Assembly (NCBI GenBank): GCA_016508695.1
Contig: VNKQ01000017.1
Coordinates: 806,001 to 870,000, forward strand
DNA length: 64,000 bases
Direction of reading: 5' to 3'
DNA from: Hyphodiscus hymeniophilus
Taxonomy: Eukaryota; Ascomycota; Leotiomycetes; Helotiales; Hyphodiscaceae
Below are positions 1-10,850 of the stretch, one piece after another; the first letter of the stretch is position 1; every line of letters begins with the position of its first letter. The notes under the pieces were generated by a model that was not told where the DNA came from, did not search any database, and worked only from the letters and a program-made list of their open reading frames with translations. The translations under genes were made by a program, and so were the position numbers.

Positions 1-350
1 ATGGTGTCCAATGATCGGAAGGACGCGATGTGGCGGAGATAAAGGATGGAGTGGATCATGATTTGCATTGATGTTGGCAACAGCGAATAGCATCATACGT
101 TGATATTTGGCTCAGACTCATTGAGTGTCTGTGATGCTATGTCGGCTTTTCAAACACCTTCGTTAGCTCTCATGTTACGCCCCGGATACCTCCACGAAAT
201 TTTCCCGTAGCACTGTTCAACACATATACTATGAGCTTCTGGATATGCCAAAAGTCGTCATCCTTTCCAGGACGGTTTTCATCCAAGATGCCGACACATT
301 TCTCCCGTTGGCGGTATATCTAATACATGGCTGATCAAGGCAAAAAATGT

Positions 351-1175
351 TCAGGCAAACGTCTTCCAGATCTCCTCCCAAACATCCCTCCCCTCCTCAT
401 CGACCCTCCCCCTCATTACATCCTTCTCCGCAACCTCCCTCTCAGCCAAACCCGCGCTCCCAAGGCCCTCCAGCAAGCCTTCTACCTCGCCCTTCATCCT
501 CAGAATCCCTTCTGTCTCAGCCTTACTCCGTTCTAGCTGATCCTGCATCATGAGAATGAGACTTTCTCTCGCTTGATGCGGACGATACTCGTTCAGCAAA
601 TGGTGGAAGTTGATCGCCAAGGTCTTTAGATCCTCGATCTTCTCCCCGTATTGCGATGGCTCAATGCTCATTATTCCTACGAGCTCAAGGAAATTTAGAA
701 GAATGGATTTTGCGAGTCGCTTGAGGATGAAAGCTCGGTCGTGATGTTGCGTTTTGGAGGTCGAGGGAGCACCGGGGGAGGGAGAGGACGGTGGGGTGTA
801 GAGTTGCGTTATGCCTATTTGCTCGAGGGACATCAATTCTTTCTCTTGTGACTGTTAGGGCAGATTAGTAGGTAATCAGCCGCATATTCAGTCCAGGGAT
901 AGGGTACGAGATACGTACCGAATGATCAATCCCAAAACACCTGTAAAGTCCGTCCGCGGGCGGTTCAGGGGGCTGTAAACATCGTAGCTCGGGAGGGAGA
1001 TTGAGTAATCGGATTGGTAATGAAGTTGAGAGATCATATTTTGCTTTGGATTCTGCACCTGATCGTGCGTTATGTAGCTCTTCTATTTTCGCAATCTTCT
1101 CGGCCGTGAATTCTTTGTAGAAGGGGGCGGAGGAGGATAGAGGATTGTCAGAGTTGGTGGTGGTAGATCTGCCAT
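351..1175 (-). CDS. MED7: Mediator complex subunit 7 (apparent frameshift near the N-terminus)
   Basis: Med7 is a middle-module subunit of the nuclear Mediator complex that links activators to RNA polymerase II. Two exons are read on the minus strand: 1175..919 and 851..351, separated by a 67-nt GT-AG intron. Visible family signatures are PFYKEFT, LPPELRCLQPP with PADGLYRCFG, LYTPPSSP, and the core LLNFLELVG followed by HHLLNEYRPHQARESLI. The length fits the family. The usual Med7 start, MADLPPP then a proline stretch, is present at 1175 but in a frame one base off from the rest. One extra C in the C5 run (G5 on the plus strand, about 1125-1129) would join them into 252 residues. Without a correction the open frame begins near 1255 with a non-canonical leader. 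It is divergent from the PAP2 phosphatase gene. Identity is secure; the 5' end is disturbed. Confidence 0.9.
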
Positions 1176-1445
1176 TGTGCTCAAGCCGAGTCACGAAATC
1201 GATACGAAGCTGAAGACTGTTGTTGTGAGGAGTTCCCAGGTAATTTAGTACCATGCAACTATTGAGTTGCTGCTGGCAGGTTGTCAATGGAGTCGCATGG
1301 CGGAATGGAAGCTTGAACCACCAGCACCCACCAGCATCCGAAATGCTGCGTACGTAAGCAAGGCTGGCCAAGCACCAAGCCTCATGTGTTGTCTCGTGCC
1401 CACTGATCTTCATTCTTCACTTAAACATCGTCGTCATTCACCGAA

Positions 1446-1475
1446 CTCGACCTCGACCTCGACCTCGACCTCGAT
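1446..1475. repeat. (CTCGAC)n hexanucleotide microsatellite
   Basis: About five near-perfect copies of CTCGAC lie in the short divergent promoter between MED7 and the PAP2 phosphatase gene, some 75 bases upstream of the latter's ATG. A length-variable tract here could affect transcription of either gene, but that is inference. Confidence 0.85.
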
Positions 1476-1549
1476 TCCGATATAACCGTCGTACTATCAT
1501 GCTCACTTGATGTGGGCTAGAAAAGCTCTGCCTAGGAGGAACTGATATA

Positions 1550-2572
1550 ATGTCTCCCCGAAGTGGCCGATCTCCAAATGGAGGACTGACATCTCGCACT
1601 GGCTGGATTGGATCTGTTGCCAGGTTTTGGGAGAAAACATATGCTCCAGATTATGTGGGATTCGCAGCTCTGATCACAGCGTACATGCTCGTATGTTACA
1701 AGCCTCCCACCTCCCGTCACTCTCTGTCTCACAACTTGCAGATTCAGTTCCTCATGGAACCATTTCACCGAATGTTCTTCTTGAACAACCTCAACATACA
1801 ATATCCTCACGCACTTGTAGAACGGGTCCCAGTAGGATGGAACATGATCTATGCAGGCGCAGTACCGTTATTGACACTCGTGCTCTTCCTCGGCCTCTCG
1901 AGGGCAAGCTTGCACAAGTTTCATGTTACGATTCTTGGGTTTTTCATATCGTACGTCCCCCGTCTCACCGTTCATCACTTATGCTTACGGCTGCTGAACA
2001 GGATCGCTCTTACAATATTTATAACAGATATTGTCAAGAATGCAGTTGGACGACCCCGCCCCGATCTAATATCTCGATGCAAGCCTGCGCTGGGCACACC
2101 CCCAGATGAGCTTGTTACAATCGAGGTATGTACCGAGACCGATCACCACATTCTACATGATGGTTGGCGCAGTTTTCCGTCTGGGCACTCGTCATTTGCT
2201 TTCAGTGGGTTGGGATTCCTGGCTCTATTCTTTGCAGGGCAACTACATGTTTACCGGCCAAGGACAGACTTGGGAAAGGTATTGATAGCTCTTGCGCCCC
2301 TCCTCGGTGCTGCCATGATTGCGATTAGTAGATGCGAGGACTACAGACATGATGTCTACGATGTTACATGTGGTTCGATATTGGGATTTAGCATCGCATA
2401 TTTCTCCTACAGGAGATACTTTCCGAGACTACACTCAGCGAACTGCGATGAGCCATTTCCGAGTCGGGAGATGAGTTTCAATGATGGTTTTGGGAAGATT
2501 AAGAATGATGAAGAAGCTACTGTCAGAGGAGCCAGGGAGTACGAAGTGGAAGACAGTGATGATGGATCTTAA
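1550..2572 (+). CDS. PAP2-family lipid phosphatase (diacylglycerol pyrophosphate phosphatase-like)
   Basis: Membrane phosphatase of the DPP1/LPP group, expected to dephosphorylate diacylglycerol pyrophosphate, phosphatidate or lyso-phosphatidate at an endomembrane or vacuolar face. The frame contains all three PAP2 motifs in order: KNAVGRPRP (K-x6-RP), PSGHSS, and SR-x5-H-x3-D (SRCEDYRHDVYD). Several hydrophobic segments surround them. The frame runs open through two 51-nt introns, 1691..1741 and 1951..2001, both with strong GTATGT/GTACGT donors and CAG acceptors. Because each is a multiple of three, a single-ORF prediction would wrongly keep about 34 extra residues. Spliced length is about 306 residues, typical for fungal DPP1. 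The tail is acidic and polar, as expected for a cytosolic end. Confidence 0.88.
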   Translation: MSPRSGRSPNGGLTSRTGWIGSVARFWEKTYAPDYVGFAALITAYMLVCYKPPTSRHSLSHNLQIQFLMEPFHRMFFLNNLNIQYPHALVERVPVGWNMIYAGAVPLLTLVLFLGLSRASLHKFHVTILGFFISYVPRLTVHHLCLRLLNRIALTIFITDIVKNAVGRPRPDLISRCKPALGTPPDELVTIEVCTETDHHILHDGWRSFPSGHSSFAFSGLGFLALFFAGQLHVYRPRTDLGKVLIALAPLLGAAMIAISRCEDYRHDVYDVTCGSILGFSIAYFSYRRYFPRLHSANCDEPFPSREMSFNDGFGKIKNDEEATVRGAREYEVEDSDDGS

Positions 2573-3487
2573 GGAGAAACTGAACTTTTCGGAGCCCTAC
2601 AAATATGTTTCTTACTGTTCTTACAACGAAGCAACGATACACGGCTACGGCCGCTGACATAGCATCTTCTCTGCTGAAAGCGCTGCACATGATCGCATTG
2701 CGATCTCTGTCTCATTTCCACAAGTGACACATGCCTTGTGTTCTTTACTGAAGTACAATTTTGTTACTATTCATACATGTATGTCACTCAGTGGCATCGC
2801 TCGAGCAACAAATAAAATGACCTGATAGAGATCAAAAGGTTTGGGTAGCAGCTCTCAACTCAATCTATATTACATTCCTCACACTGATGTGCGTTGATCA
2901 TGTCAAATGTTTCTTCTATGTGCCAGGCACATGAAGGTATACTGGTCAGCTTATTACGGGTTGCAAAGTCCATTTTCAGAATCAATGAAACTCATGCTTT
3001 CTCAGTATTACCGACAGTGGCAGCAGCGATTTCCTTACAGCTCTACCGACAAGGCAGTGATGGCACTCCGCCTAACAGCTAGCCGTGATTCGCCTGCTCT
3101 TTTTGGTAATGTGCGAAGCTTTGAGTGAAGCAAAAAGACATCAACTCGGTACTCTCAGCTCAAGTCAATTTCGGGCAGTTGTCGAAGCTTCAAAGGTAGG
3201 CACTAATTGTGACCTGGAAGAGGTTTGATTCGCTAGCCGATCATCCAGACCATAGTAGACCATGAACTCTTTGTTGACTGCAATCTTTTCCTTGTTATGT
3301 ATAATTTTATGAACGTGGTCCGCTTGCGGCCGATTGTTAAGATCGAGCGGCTTTGTTGTTCATTCTCGTTGTCTTTCAACTCATCACATAATATTGGTTG
3401 TGAAAGGTACCATCTTGTGCGATTCTCTCTGAATACTACCCAGTGTTTACCTTGATTTCGCCAGAAATTTCACGGCACATCTTGATA
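2573..3487. other. Intergenic, no supported gene
   Basis: About 0.9 kb between the PAP2 gene and an orphan membrane protein gene. Only short overlapping open frames occur (for example 2894-3128) with no recognisable motif or splice pattern. It probably holds the 3' UTR of the first gene and the promoter of the second. Confidence 0.6.
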
Positions 3488-5378
3488 ATGGAGGCCCAAA
3501 ACAACAGTGCAGACAATGGAAGCGATGAAGACGAGGTTAGAAATGACCCGCCTGCTGTGCGATGGTTTGGTTTGCTACCACAACATGTTGGCAGTGATAT
3601 AAACGAGTTTGCGGTAGAGCTTCCAGAGAATTCTCTGAGCCCGATAGAAGGGATACACCCACCCATCACTCGCCCTCCCGGACCGAAGAAAAACACCCAT
3701 AGGCCGAACTTCCCACCAGGCTTTAGTCCATTCGACGATCAGCGGGACCCAGAAGCTGACCCGATCGGTTCATATCCACCTCCAACAACATGGATGCCAG
3801 CAAAAGAGTTCCGGGCGAAAATCAGCGGGAAAGTCTGGAATGGGGTCAGGATTCTCTTGGAGAACTATATAAAGCGCTATTGGAGGAAAGTTCCGCGACT
3901 GCCACGGATTTTGAAAGTCTTGGGGATGGAAATCCTTACTGTGGGGTTACCTATCTATTTGTGGGTGTTAGTAATTGAGCTTTGGAGGCATTATAATGGG
4001 TGGCTTTACTATATTATGTATTGTATTGCAGCAAGCCAAGGATACTGGCAACGACAGAATGAGTGTAGGCGTGTGCTGAGAGAGGGACCGAATCGTCGCT
4101 TCACTGTTACCGAACAGTTCTGGCATAGACGAGGTTGTGAAGGTAGCTGGGATGGGTTGCTTGCAAGAGGCTCGTTGACGACAGTGGTGAGGGCACTATT
4201 ACTTGAAATTGACGTTGTCGCTGCTGACACGACTAGATATGGAACAAATTCAGGAGCGATGTCATCGCAGTCTTCTTTACCTCACCTCACAATATCCCGC
4301 TTTTGGCTTTCTGGCTCCTCGTAAGTAGAGTCGCTTGACCTTAATCGATACCACCACTGACTACGACTAGTCTTGGGGGTTTGCAATTATTTTCTTGAGT
4401 GGCTTAGCGGTGGACTGGGGCCTTTACGCTCTATGGAAAAATGTGGAATGGTTATGGAAAAGGAGGATCTGGCCCTTGGTTTCAGACGTCTTCGACTGGC
4501 CATGGCTCCGTGGCTTCCTGGTAATACCCTGGGCCAGGAAAGCCTACAACCTTTTCAGTCAGTATCAAATCCTCATTTCTAATGCCTAGGCTGACTAGAC
4601 CTTAGCTGCGGTCTGCGGAGTATTCCTCGGACTCGACATCCAAGTCTTCAGACCGCAAGAAGCACAAGAACCCGGCCAACCAGCCCCGCCAGAGCCGGCC
4701 GGGGTGCCACTTAATGTCTTCGCTAACTTACTCATGCCAGAGGTTGAGGGCCAGGGTGTTCAGGCCCAGGGGCCAGCTCCGAATGATTTGGATTCTGATG
4801 CTGGGGCCGATTCTGATGCTCAGACCATTTCGGATTCTGGGAGTGACGGTCCACAATTCTCTCCGAACGTTGTTCCACAGTTTTTTCCAGAAGTCGGTGC
4901 TAACTACGACTTGTTCCTCGATGTACCACCGCACTTTGAGCTTGAACCAGGAGTTGAGGCGGGAGAAGAGGAAGAACCCCCAGTTGTTGATAGTGAGTAT
5001 CTCCATATTTCTGGAAGTGTTAACCTTCTTGTTCTTGCGAACTCAATGATTTGGTCGACAGACTTTTTAGGCGAAGATGTCTATTTTTTGAGTTTCGTGT
5101 ATTGTTGTACAAATACTGATTGTACTCCTCTAGTTCATGTCTCTGATAACTCTGACTCCGGGCCTGATGATAGTGTAAGTGGGGAGGTTGACCAAGGCGA
5201 TCAAAGTGTCCCGGAGGCCGCTGATATAATCTATGATCCGGCTGTCGTGATAGCAGAATTCGAGGCGATGACGTTGGGCGATGGGGATGAAGGTTTTATG
5301 CAAGAGAGAAGCCCAGAGGGGGAACATCGTGAAGCGGAGACGGGACCTCAGCAAGGAGAGGGGGACGAGTCAGAATGA
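3488..5378 (+). CDS. Orphan multi-exon membrane protein with acidic C-terminal tail
   Basis: I do not recognise this family. Four exons join in frame by consensus splice sites: 3488..4186, 4237..4320, 4371..4557 and 4606 onward. The reading after each junction is clearly protein-like. The N-terminal part is polar and proline-rich (ITRPPGPKKNTHRPNFPPGFSP). Then come several hydrophobic, tryptophan-rich segments: LGMEILTVGLPIYLWVLVI, IPLLAFWLL, and SWGFAIIFLSGLAVDWGLY after the third junction. The last exon encodes a long acidic, Pro/Ser-rich tail (repeated DSDAGADSDAQ-like stretches) ending at 5378. A possible further intron, about 4993..5133, would remove a less protein-like stretch. An upstream in-frame ATG exists at 3443, but 3488 gives the more typical start. 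Likely a lineage-restricted membrane protein. Confidence 0.6.
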
Positions 5379-6551
5379 CTAGTTGAGCAATAATCAGAGG
5401 TAATACAGCGTGAAGGGGCCGGAATAGAAGAGAGCCAGCGTAAAGAAAAGAAAGCAGAAAGACAACAAGTGAGATGAGAGAGTTCCCGGGATTCATACGA
5501 GGGAGGGTCAGCGCAAATAACACCGGGAGAGGGAAGGAAAACAACGCCCGCTTCCCAGACCGAGAACTTAGACAATTCACTTGTATATAGTATCTCTGTT
5601 AATCATATTCAGAAGTAAGTTGTTAAAGTTGAAACTCTGAAGGAACAACTTTTGACCGAAGTCACCAGCAGGTTTGGACATGCCGCCTCGGATGCTTATG
5701 CGCCAATTTTCTGCAGACGTGACTGTTTACATTCAACTGTAAGAAGGCTTTGAGACAGCCGAGTCCGTGGCGAAGGCCTGAGAAATTCATGACTTTGAAA
5801 CGATGGACGCAGATCAAATAAACAAGATGTCATTGGCAATCCGTGGATCATTCTTTTGCGGGCCATGAGTCCACTGAGAACACCACGCACTATTGTCAAG
5901 GCTCTGTCTGTCGTGCCGGCGAGGACAGTTGTGATTTTGGTGATGCTACACAAAGATCGTATGCATACCATAAGAGAGAGGTCGAGAAATTGGTTAAAGC
6001 AAGAGACGACATAAAAGGGCGATTTGAATCGTTACTTGTACAGTAATGAGCGACCGACCATTATACACAGAATAAAGGATTGAGAAGAAGAACTGTTATA
6101 AGCTATGACACGCAAAGATCAACCCTGTGTACTCGATTCGTAGAGCGGAGGGGATGTAAGATAACTTCATTGAAGTGACCACCTCATCAAGTTGTCCATT
6201 TGGGGCAAAATTGAGAAATCAAAAATCATGCTAAAATTCGAAGCAGCATACCTCATCCATACGGACGTCGAATATGGTCTGCTCATCTTATAGAAGTTGG
6301 ATGTCCACCCTAGAATAAAAGCCACATCCTTAGAGGAGAAGAGAGACCAGTTATAAGGGATTTTGATCTACCATCATCTATAGACATTCAACCCATGGAG
6401 AAGAGGGAGAGGAACGCATATGCTCAGATGGGGGTTTGGGGGGTGGGGGGTTTGAAGGATTTTTACAAACGCCAATACCAAGTCAAATCGCAGCAATTCT
6501 TTTCTCCCTACTTATACATGGTCGTAATGGTCTTGGACAGAGTGAGACCGT
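5379..6551. other. Intergenic, convergent ends, no supported gene
   Basis: About 1.2 kb between two converging genes. A 67-residue open frame at 5843-6046 has no recognisable domain and no supporting splice sites. A striking G-rich run sits at 6430-6450 and is listed separately. Confidence 0.6.
6430..6450 (+). other. G-tract run with G-quadruplex potential
   Basis: Three guanine runs of five, six and six bases are separated by TTT and T. They lie about 100 bases beyond the stop codon of the proteasome alpha3 gene, which is on the opposite strand, so its transcript would carry the C-rich complement. Whether the run folds or affects 3' end formation cannot be told from sequence. Confidence 0.7.
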
Positions 6552-7473
6552 CTAACTGACTATGCGATCTCCATCAGCGCCAGTCTCGTCTCTCGCCAGA
6601 TCGTGCTCCTTCAATAAAGTTGTGATCTCATCTGCACCCCAGAGGTGATGGTAGATCCTGCCATCCTTGGTCTTGCCTACCGTCGCAAACTCAACTATAG
6701 TCATATTAGTTAATGGTCTATCAAATCCTATCAATACCTACTCTTCTCGCTGCTCAACTTCGTCGAATCCATAGTCTTGCTTAAGACCTTTACTGCCATG
6801 CCACATGCCTCCTTCAAGTCACAATCTTCCTTGTAGTCCTGCTTCAACAGACTCTGCGCGCTAGCGTTATTTGCACCAACACTCGTAGCTTTCCATCCAC
6901 CATAGTTACCACTTGGATTGCTCTGATATAGCTGGAATTGTCTTTGTGGGTCGTAGCCGGCATAGATGAAAGAGACGCCAAAGGGTCGGAGACCACCGTG
7001 CTGAGTATAGCCTTGCTTCAGATCGCATAATCGGCGGACAAGTTGCTCGCAAGGGATATCTTCATTGTAGGTGAGGAGGTAACGTTGAGCGGCTTGTCGG
7101 GCGTAATTGATGAGAATGTTGGCGTCGGCAGTCATGCCTGCTACAGCGCAGATCATGTTGCTGTATACTATATCAGCTCCAGTAACATTGGAAGAACTTG
7201 ACAAACATACTCATTTAAGATGTAAAGCTTCTCGGCCGAGGTATCCTGCTCCAGGAGCTTGCTGGTGACCTTCCTCTCCGCTGCTAGCACAATGCCATCC
7301 TTTGCTAATATGCCCAACGCGGTACCTGCATGTGAAATAGCTTCAAGGGCATATTCGACTTGATAAAGACGTCCTTCCGGGGAGAAGATAGTAGTCTGAG
7401 TGTGTTGTTAGCCAATTTCTTTTCGATGTATGAGCGGGTTTGAGCTCACTCTGGAATCGTATCTTCTTGACAT
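6552..7473 (-). CDS. PRE9: 20S proteasome subunit alpha type-4 (alpha3)
   Basis: Structural alpha-ring subunit of the 20S proteasome. Four exons on the minus strand, 7473..7450, 7395..7211, 7160..6742 and 6694..6552, join into 256 residues, the usual length. The start MSRRYDSR followed by TTIFSPEGRLYQVEYALEA is the proteasome alpha signature of this subunit. GGLRPFGVSF, the NPSGNYGGWKA loop and the C-terminal VGKTKDGRIYHHL segment also fit. The first exon is only 24 nt. All introns are GT-AG and 46-55 nt long. Single-frame readings of the window show only the third exon well, so the joins matter. It converges with the orphan membrane protein gene and is divergent from the WW/FF gene (265 bp between start codons). 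Confidence 0.95.
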
Positions 7474-7737
7474 GATTGAGATTTTTCGGAGGCCGTAGGG
7501 GAGTTATCGAGAAGCGACAAGTAATAAGAGAACAGCCGATCTACCTCAAGCCGTTTTCGTGTTGTGTCTGGGGAGAAGGGAGCTCGTTGTCGACGGTGTA
7601 GCTCCAAAGCTCGAGCTTCAGGCGTCAGGGACAGACGTGTGTTCTACGGCGACCTAGATCGCGCTACAACGAATCAAGCCGCCAACACTATTTTGAAAAT
7701 TAGAGATATCGGAATCCAACCATTGAGCGAATTCATT

Positions 7738-9434
7738 ATGCTTAAGTCAACTCACCAATCTGCAAATGCGCCGCCGCCGTTGGCAGAAGGATGGACAGAA
7801 CATAAAGCGCCGACTGGCCATACCTACTATTACAATGCAGCAACCAAGACCTCAACCTACACACGGCCTGTTACTGCCGCCGAGCCCACACCCCCGGCTG
7901 CTCCTCTAGACCCCTCGCATAGCTTTCTATTATACCAGGCTGTTGGAAACCACATACCAAGTGCTGGACCAGGTTTCAACAGCTTCTCCCCCAGCAACAG
8001 CAATTTCAAAGCAGTGGACGAGGTGGGTTTGGTCAAAGAGGTGGTAGAGGAGGACATGATAGAGCAAGAGATTCACGGCCACAGCCTACGGACAAACCGA
8101 AAACGAAACACCCTATTCCGGATTGTGCTCCTTGGGTATTGGTATATACAAAGTATGGCAGGCGATTTGTTTACAACACCGAGAAGGATCAAAGCTTTTG
8201 GAGGATACCGGAAAAATTGAAGGATGGGATCTTGAAGTTGGATCAGTTGAGGATCAAGGAGAAGGCTGAAGCTCTAGAAAGAGTGGAACATCCAGTCTCG
8301 ACAGGAGAAGCTCCTGGGGCGGCTGAGAGACCATCTGCAGCACCAGAAGCAAACAAAGAAGCGGTTGAAGGGGATGATAGCTCTGAATACGAGGAAGTGG
8401 AGGTCACAGATGATGAGGACGATGAAGATAACCCTTCAAAACGGCAGAGGACTGAAGAACCTGCGCCTGATGAGCCGGTCGAATTCGACGAAGACGATAT
8501 CGCATTTCAATTAGCAGCTATGGGGCAAGAATACGGGCTTGAACGTGGAGAGTACGATGATGGCAATATGGAAGAGTGGGATGAGGGTGCCGAAGGCATG
8601 CAGTTATCGGACGAGGATGCGGCAGCCCTTTTCAAGGATCTTCTTAACGATTTTGGAATCAACCCCTACAGCCCATGGGAGAAGCTCGTTGAGGAAGGAA
8701 AATTGGTGGATGACACTCGATACGTCGCTTTGACAACGATGAAAGCTCGAAAAGAAGTTTGGGAAGAATGGACGCGTGAGAAGATCAAGCAGCTTCGAGA
8801 GCTTAGGGCGAATGAAGAGAAGAGAGATCCCAGATTACCGTATCTTGCTTTCCTGCAGAAGCATGCGTCGCCCAAACTATACTGGCCCGAATTCAAACGC
8901 AAATACAGGAAAGAGGCTGCAATGCGAGACACTGCAATGGCAGACAGGGATCGAGAAAAGCTGTACAGAGATCATATCAGCCGCCTCAAGCTTCCCCATT
9001 CTACCCTCAAGTCCGACCTATTGGCTTTGCTCAAAGCACAGCCCACTGCAGCATTGAATAACGCGACTCTTGCCTCCCACCTACCTTCTGCAATCCTTGC
9101 AGATATTCGTTATATATCTCTTGATGCCACGACACGGGACCCCATGATTGAGGCATATATCTCGACTCTTCCGCCTCCACCAGAAGCTGCAACTGCTCAA
9201 GAAGACGAAGAAGCCATTAAGGAAAAGAACGATCGAGAGAGAAGGCAGAAGGCGTTGGAAGATCGCGAGAGGCGTGTCGCAGAAGAAAAGCGAAAGCAAA
9301 AAAGAAACCTGGAAATGGGAAGAGGACGTTTGCGGGAGGAGGAAGCAGAGATTGCTCGTGCCATGAATGTTACCAAGAAAGGCCTGTTTGGGCATTTGCA
9401 GGAAGACGACAGCACGGAGAACTCTGGCTCATAA
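7738..9434 (+). CDS. WW/FF-domain protein, TCERG1/CA150-like (apparent frameshift)
   Basis: Probable nuclear protein coupling transcription and pre-mRNA splicing, like metazoan TCERG1. WW domain 1 is at about residues 14-46 (LAEGWTEHKAP, TYYYN), with tyrosine in place of the second Trp. An RGG-rich linker (GRGGFGQRGGRGG) follows, then a second WW-like module (PWVLVYTKYGRRFVYN, FWRIPEKL) near 128-160. After an acidic stretch comes an FF-type helical domain (LFKDLLNDFGINPYSPWEKL) near 298-352. The C-terminus is a charged coiled coil. The first WW is in one frame and everything from QQQQFQ onward is in another. They meet at a C5 run (7988-7992), where one extra C would give a continuous 565-residue frame. 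I see no convincing intron there. Start 7738 is the first ATG before WW1; an upstream exon is possible. Confidence 0.82.
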
Positions 9435-10039
9435 ATATCTATTCGGATATGCGACGGGGATGTTGCGCATATGCAAAACAGTCCTTTATCTACCAGCTAG
9501 TAGACATTAACATTCTAGAAACAGTTACCATCCCTCGTTCCTAGCATGATTTAGAGGTGGCCTACCAGATACCAATGGAGCCGCAATCCACTGCATCCCC
9601 AGACAAGCTTAAGATCCCGAGAACCAATCCCGTTGCGCAGTCGCATCGGCAGTTGTAAGTTTCGTTCATCGTGCATTACATGAGCCTATTACGATCCTTG
9701 AACTCAGCTGAGTGATTGGATCAAACCCATGTTCAAGTATATTCAAGGAACAGATGAAGTTCGTTTCAAGTTGTCCTGTTTACAACAGGGAAGCACTTGG
9801 TAGCTCGCGATCTTTCAGGAAACTTGGAACTTGCATTGACGGGAGGAAGTAAGTATTATCGTGACTTCCCTATTACGTGAATTCCTTCCCATCCTTCCAC
9901 CTCCGATTTTCTTGCTTTTGAATTCCAACTCTCTTCCACCTTCGCCTTCGTCCCAATCATAAATCTTCATATTCTCCTCCAAAGTCGCAAGAATCGGCAG
10001 CAACCTGCCTAGTCCAAAGCACAGTATCGATCAAGCATT
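9435..10039. other. Intergenic, no supported gene
   Basis: About 0.6 kb between two plus-strand genes. It holds the 3' flank of the WW/FF gene and a pyrimidine-rich stretch before the secreted protein gene (about 9885-9960), typical of fungal core promoters. No gene seen. Confidence 0.6.
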
Positions 10040-10850
10040 ATGGCTCTTCTAAAGTCACTCTTCGCCATCGTGTTCCTATGGTTCACCTTCGCAGCTGCTC
10101 AATCTGTCGCCGGCCAGTTCACACTCACCATTTATCAACCCAGCTCTGCTCTTCACGGCCAGATCGTCAATGCGGCAGGTGAAGCCTTCCATCTTGGTGG
10201 CTCTCCAGCTTCGTATTGTCCGCTTACAAACCTGACTCTCTGCCCTGCCGGTAACCAGACTATCTTTGCTGGTATGGGGGCCATGTTTGTGTGTACTCCG
10301 CACCACCTTTTTTCCCATGCTGACCAGCATTTTGCAGGTTGAAGTTCCTGGTGGTCAAGAGGTCTACACGACGTCAGCTGGGGCCATCTCTTACACTCAG
10401 GCTCACTCTGCCTCTATACCGCCAAATGCGTACATCGGTGACTTTACCAATGTCACCGTTATGGACAACTATAGTGCCCCAGTCTACCTCGTCAATTGGC
10501 AAGCTCCTCAGACAGTCAATAGCACTAGTTCGAGTTTGTGCCTTTCCTCTTTCTTGTGCTCCTTATGCATTCACTGATCTGTGTGACAGAAGGTATTCTT
10601 GCTTGCCCCCAGGTTGCTCCTGGAAATAGCACCACAGTCGTATACCAAGTCTACGCCAATACGCCAGCTTTCAATCAGACCAATTGCACGCTGGTCGACG
10701 GACTTCTGCCTCATTATACCCCACCTGGTGTCATTGGTGCTTGGGAGTGAGTAAAAGGAAGCTTAATTTTCCCCCAGGCACTACTCCAGACATGTGGAGG
10801 TAGTTTCTCAGAAGCGAGTGCTGACCTTGCTGTGACCTAGATACATCTGA
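10040..10850 (+). CDS. Secreted PhiA / IgE-binding-like cell wall protein
   Basis: Small secreted protein of the fungal family related to Aspergillus PhiA and to proteins labelled IgE-binding; such proteins are found in the cell wall or medium. Four exons, 10040..10288, 10338..10533, 10590..10746 and 10841..10850, join in frame to 203 residues. The tiny last exon supplies only the final residues (GAWEYI). The N-terminus MALLKSLFAIVFLWFTFAAAQ is a clear signal peptide. Family features are the SPASYCP and TLCPAGNQT segments, an EVPGGQEVY motif, TQAHSASIPP, and the late pair LACPQVAPGN and NQTNCTLVDG. Four cysteines and several N-glycosylation sequons fit a secreted protein. Family assignment is from pattern memory and is moderately secure. 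Confidence 0.75.

Noticed and set aside
1..350. Search for a gene at the left edge
   Set aside because: No frame with motifs; probably the 3' flank of MED7 and part of a neighbouring intergenic region.
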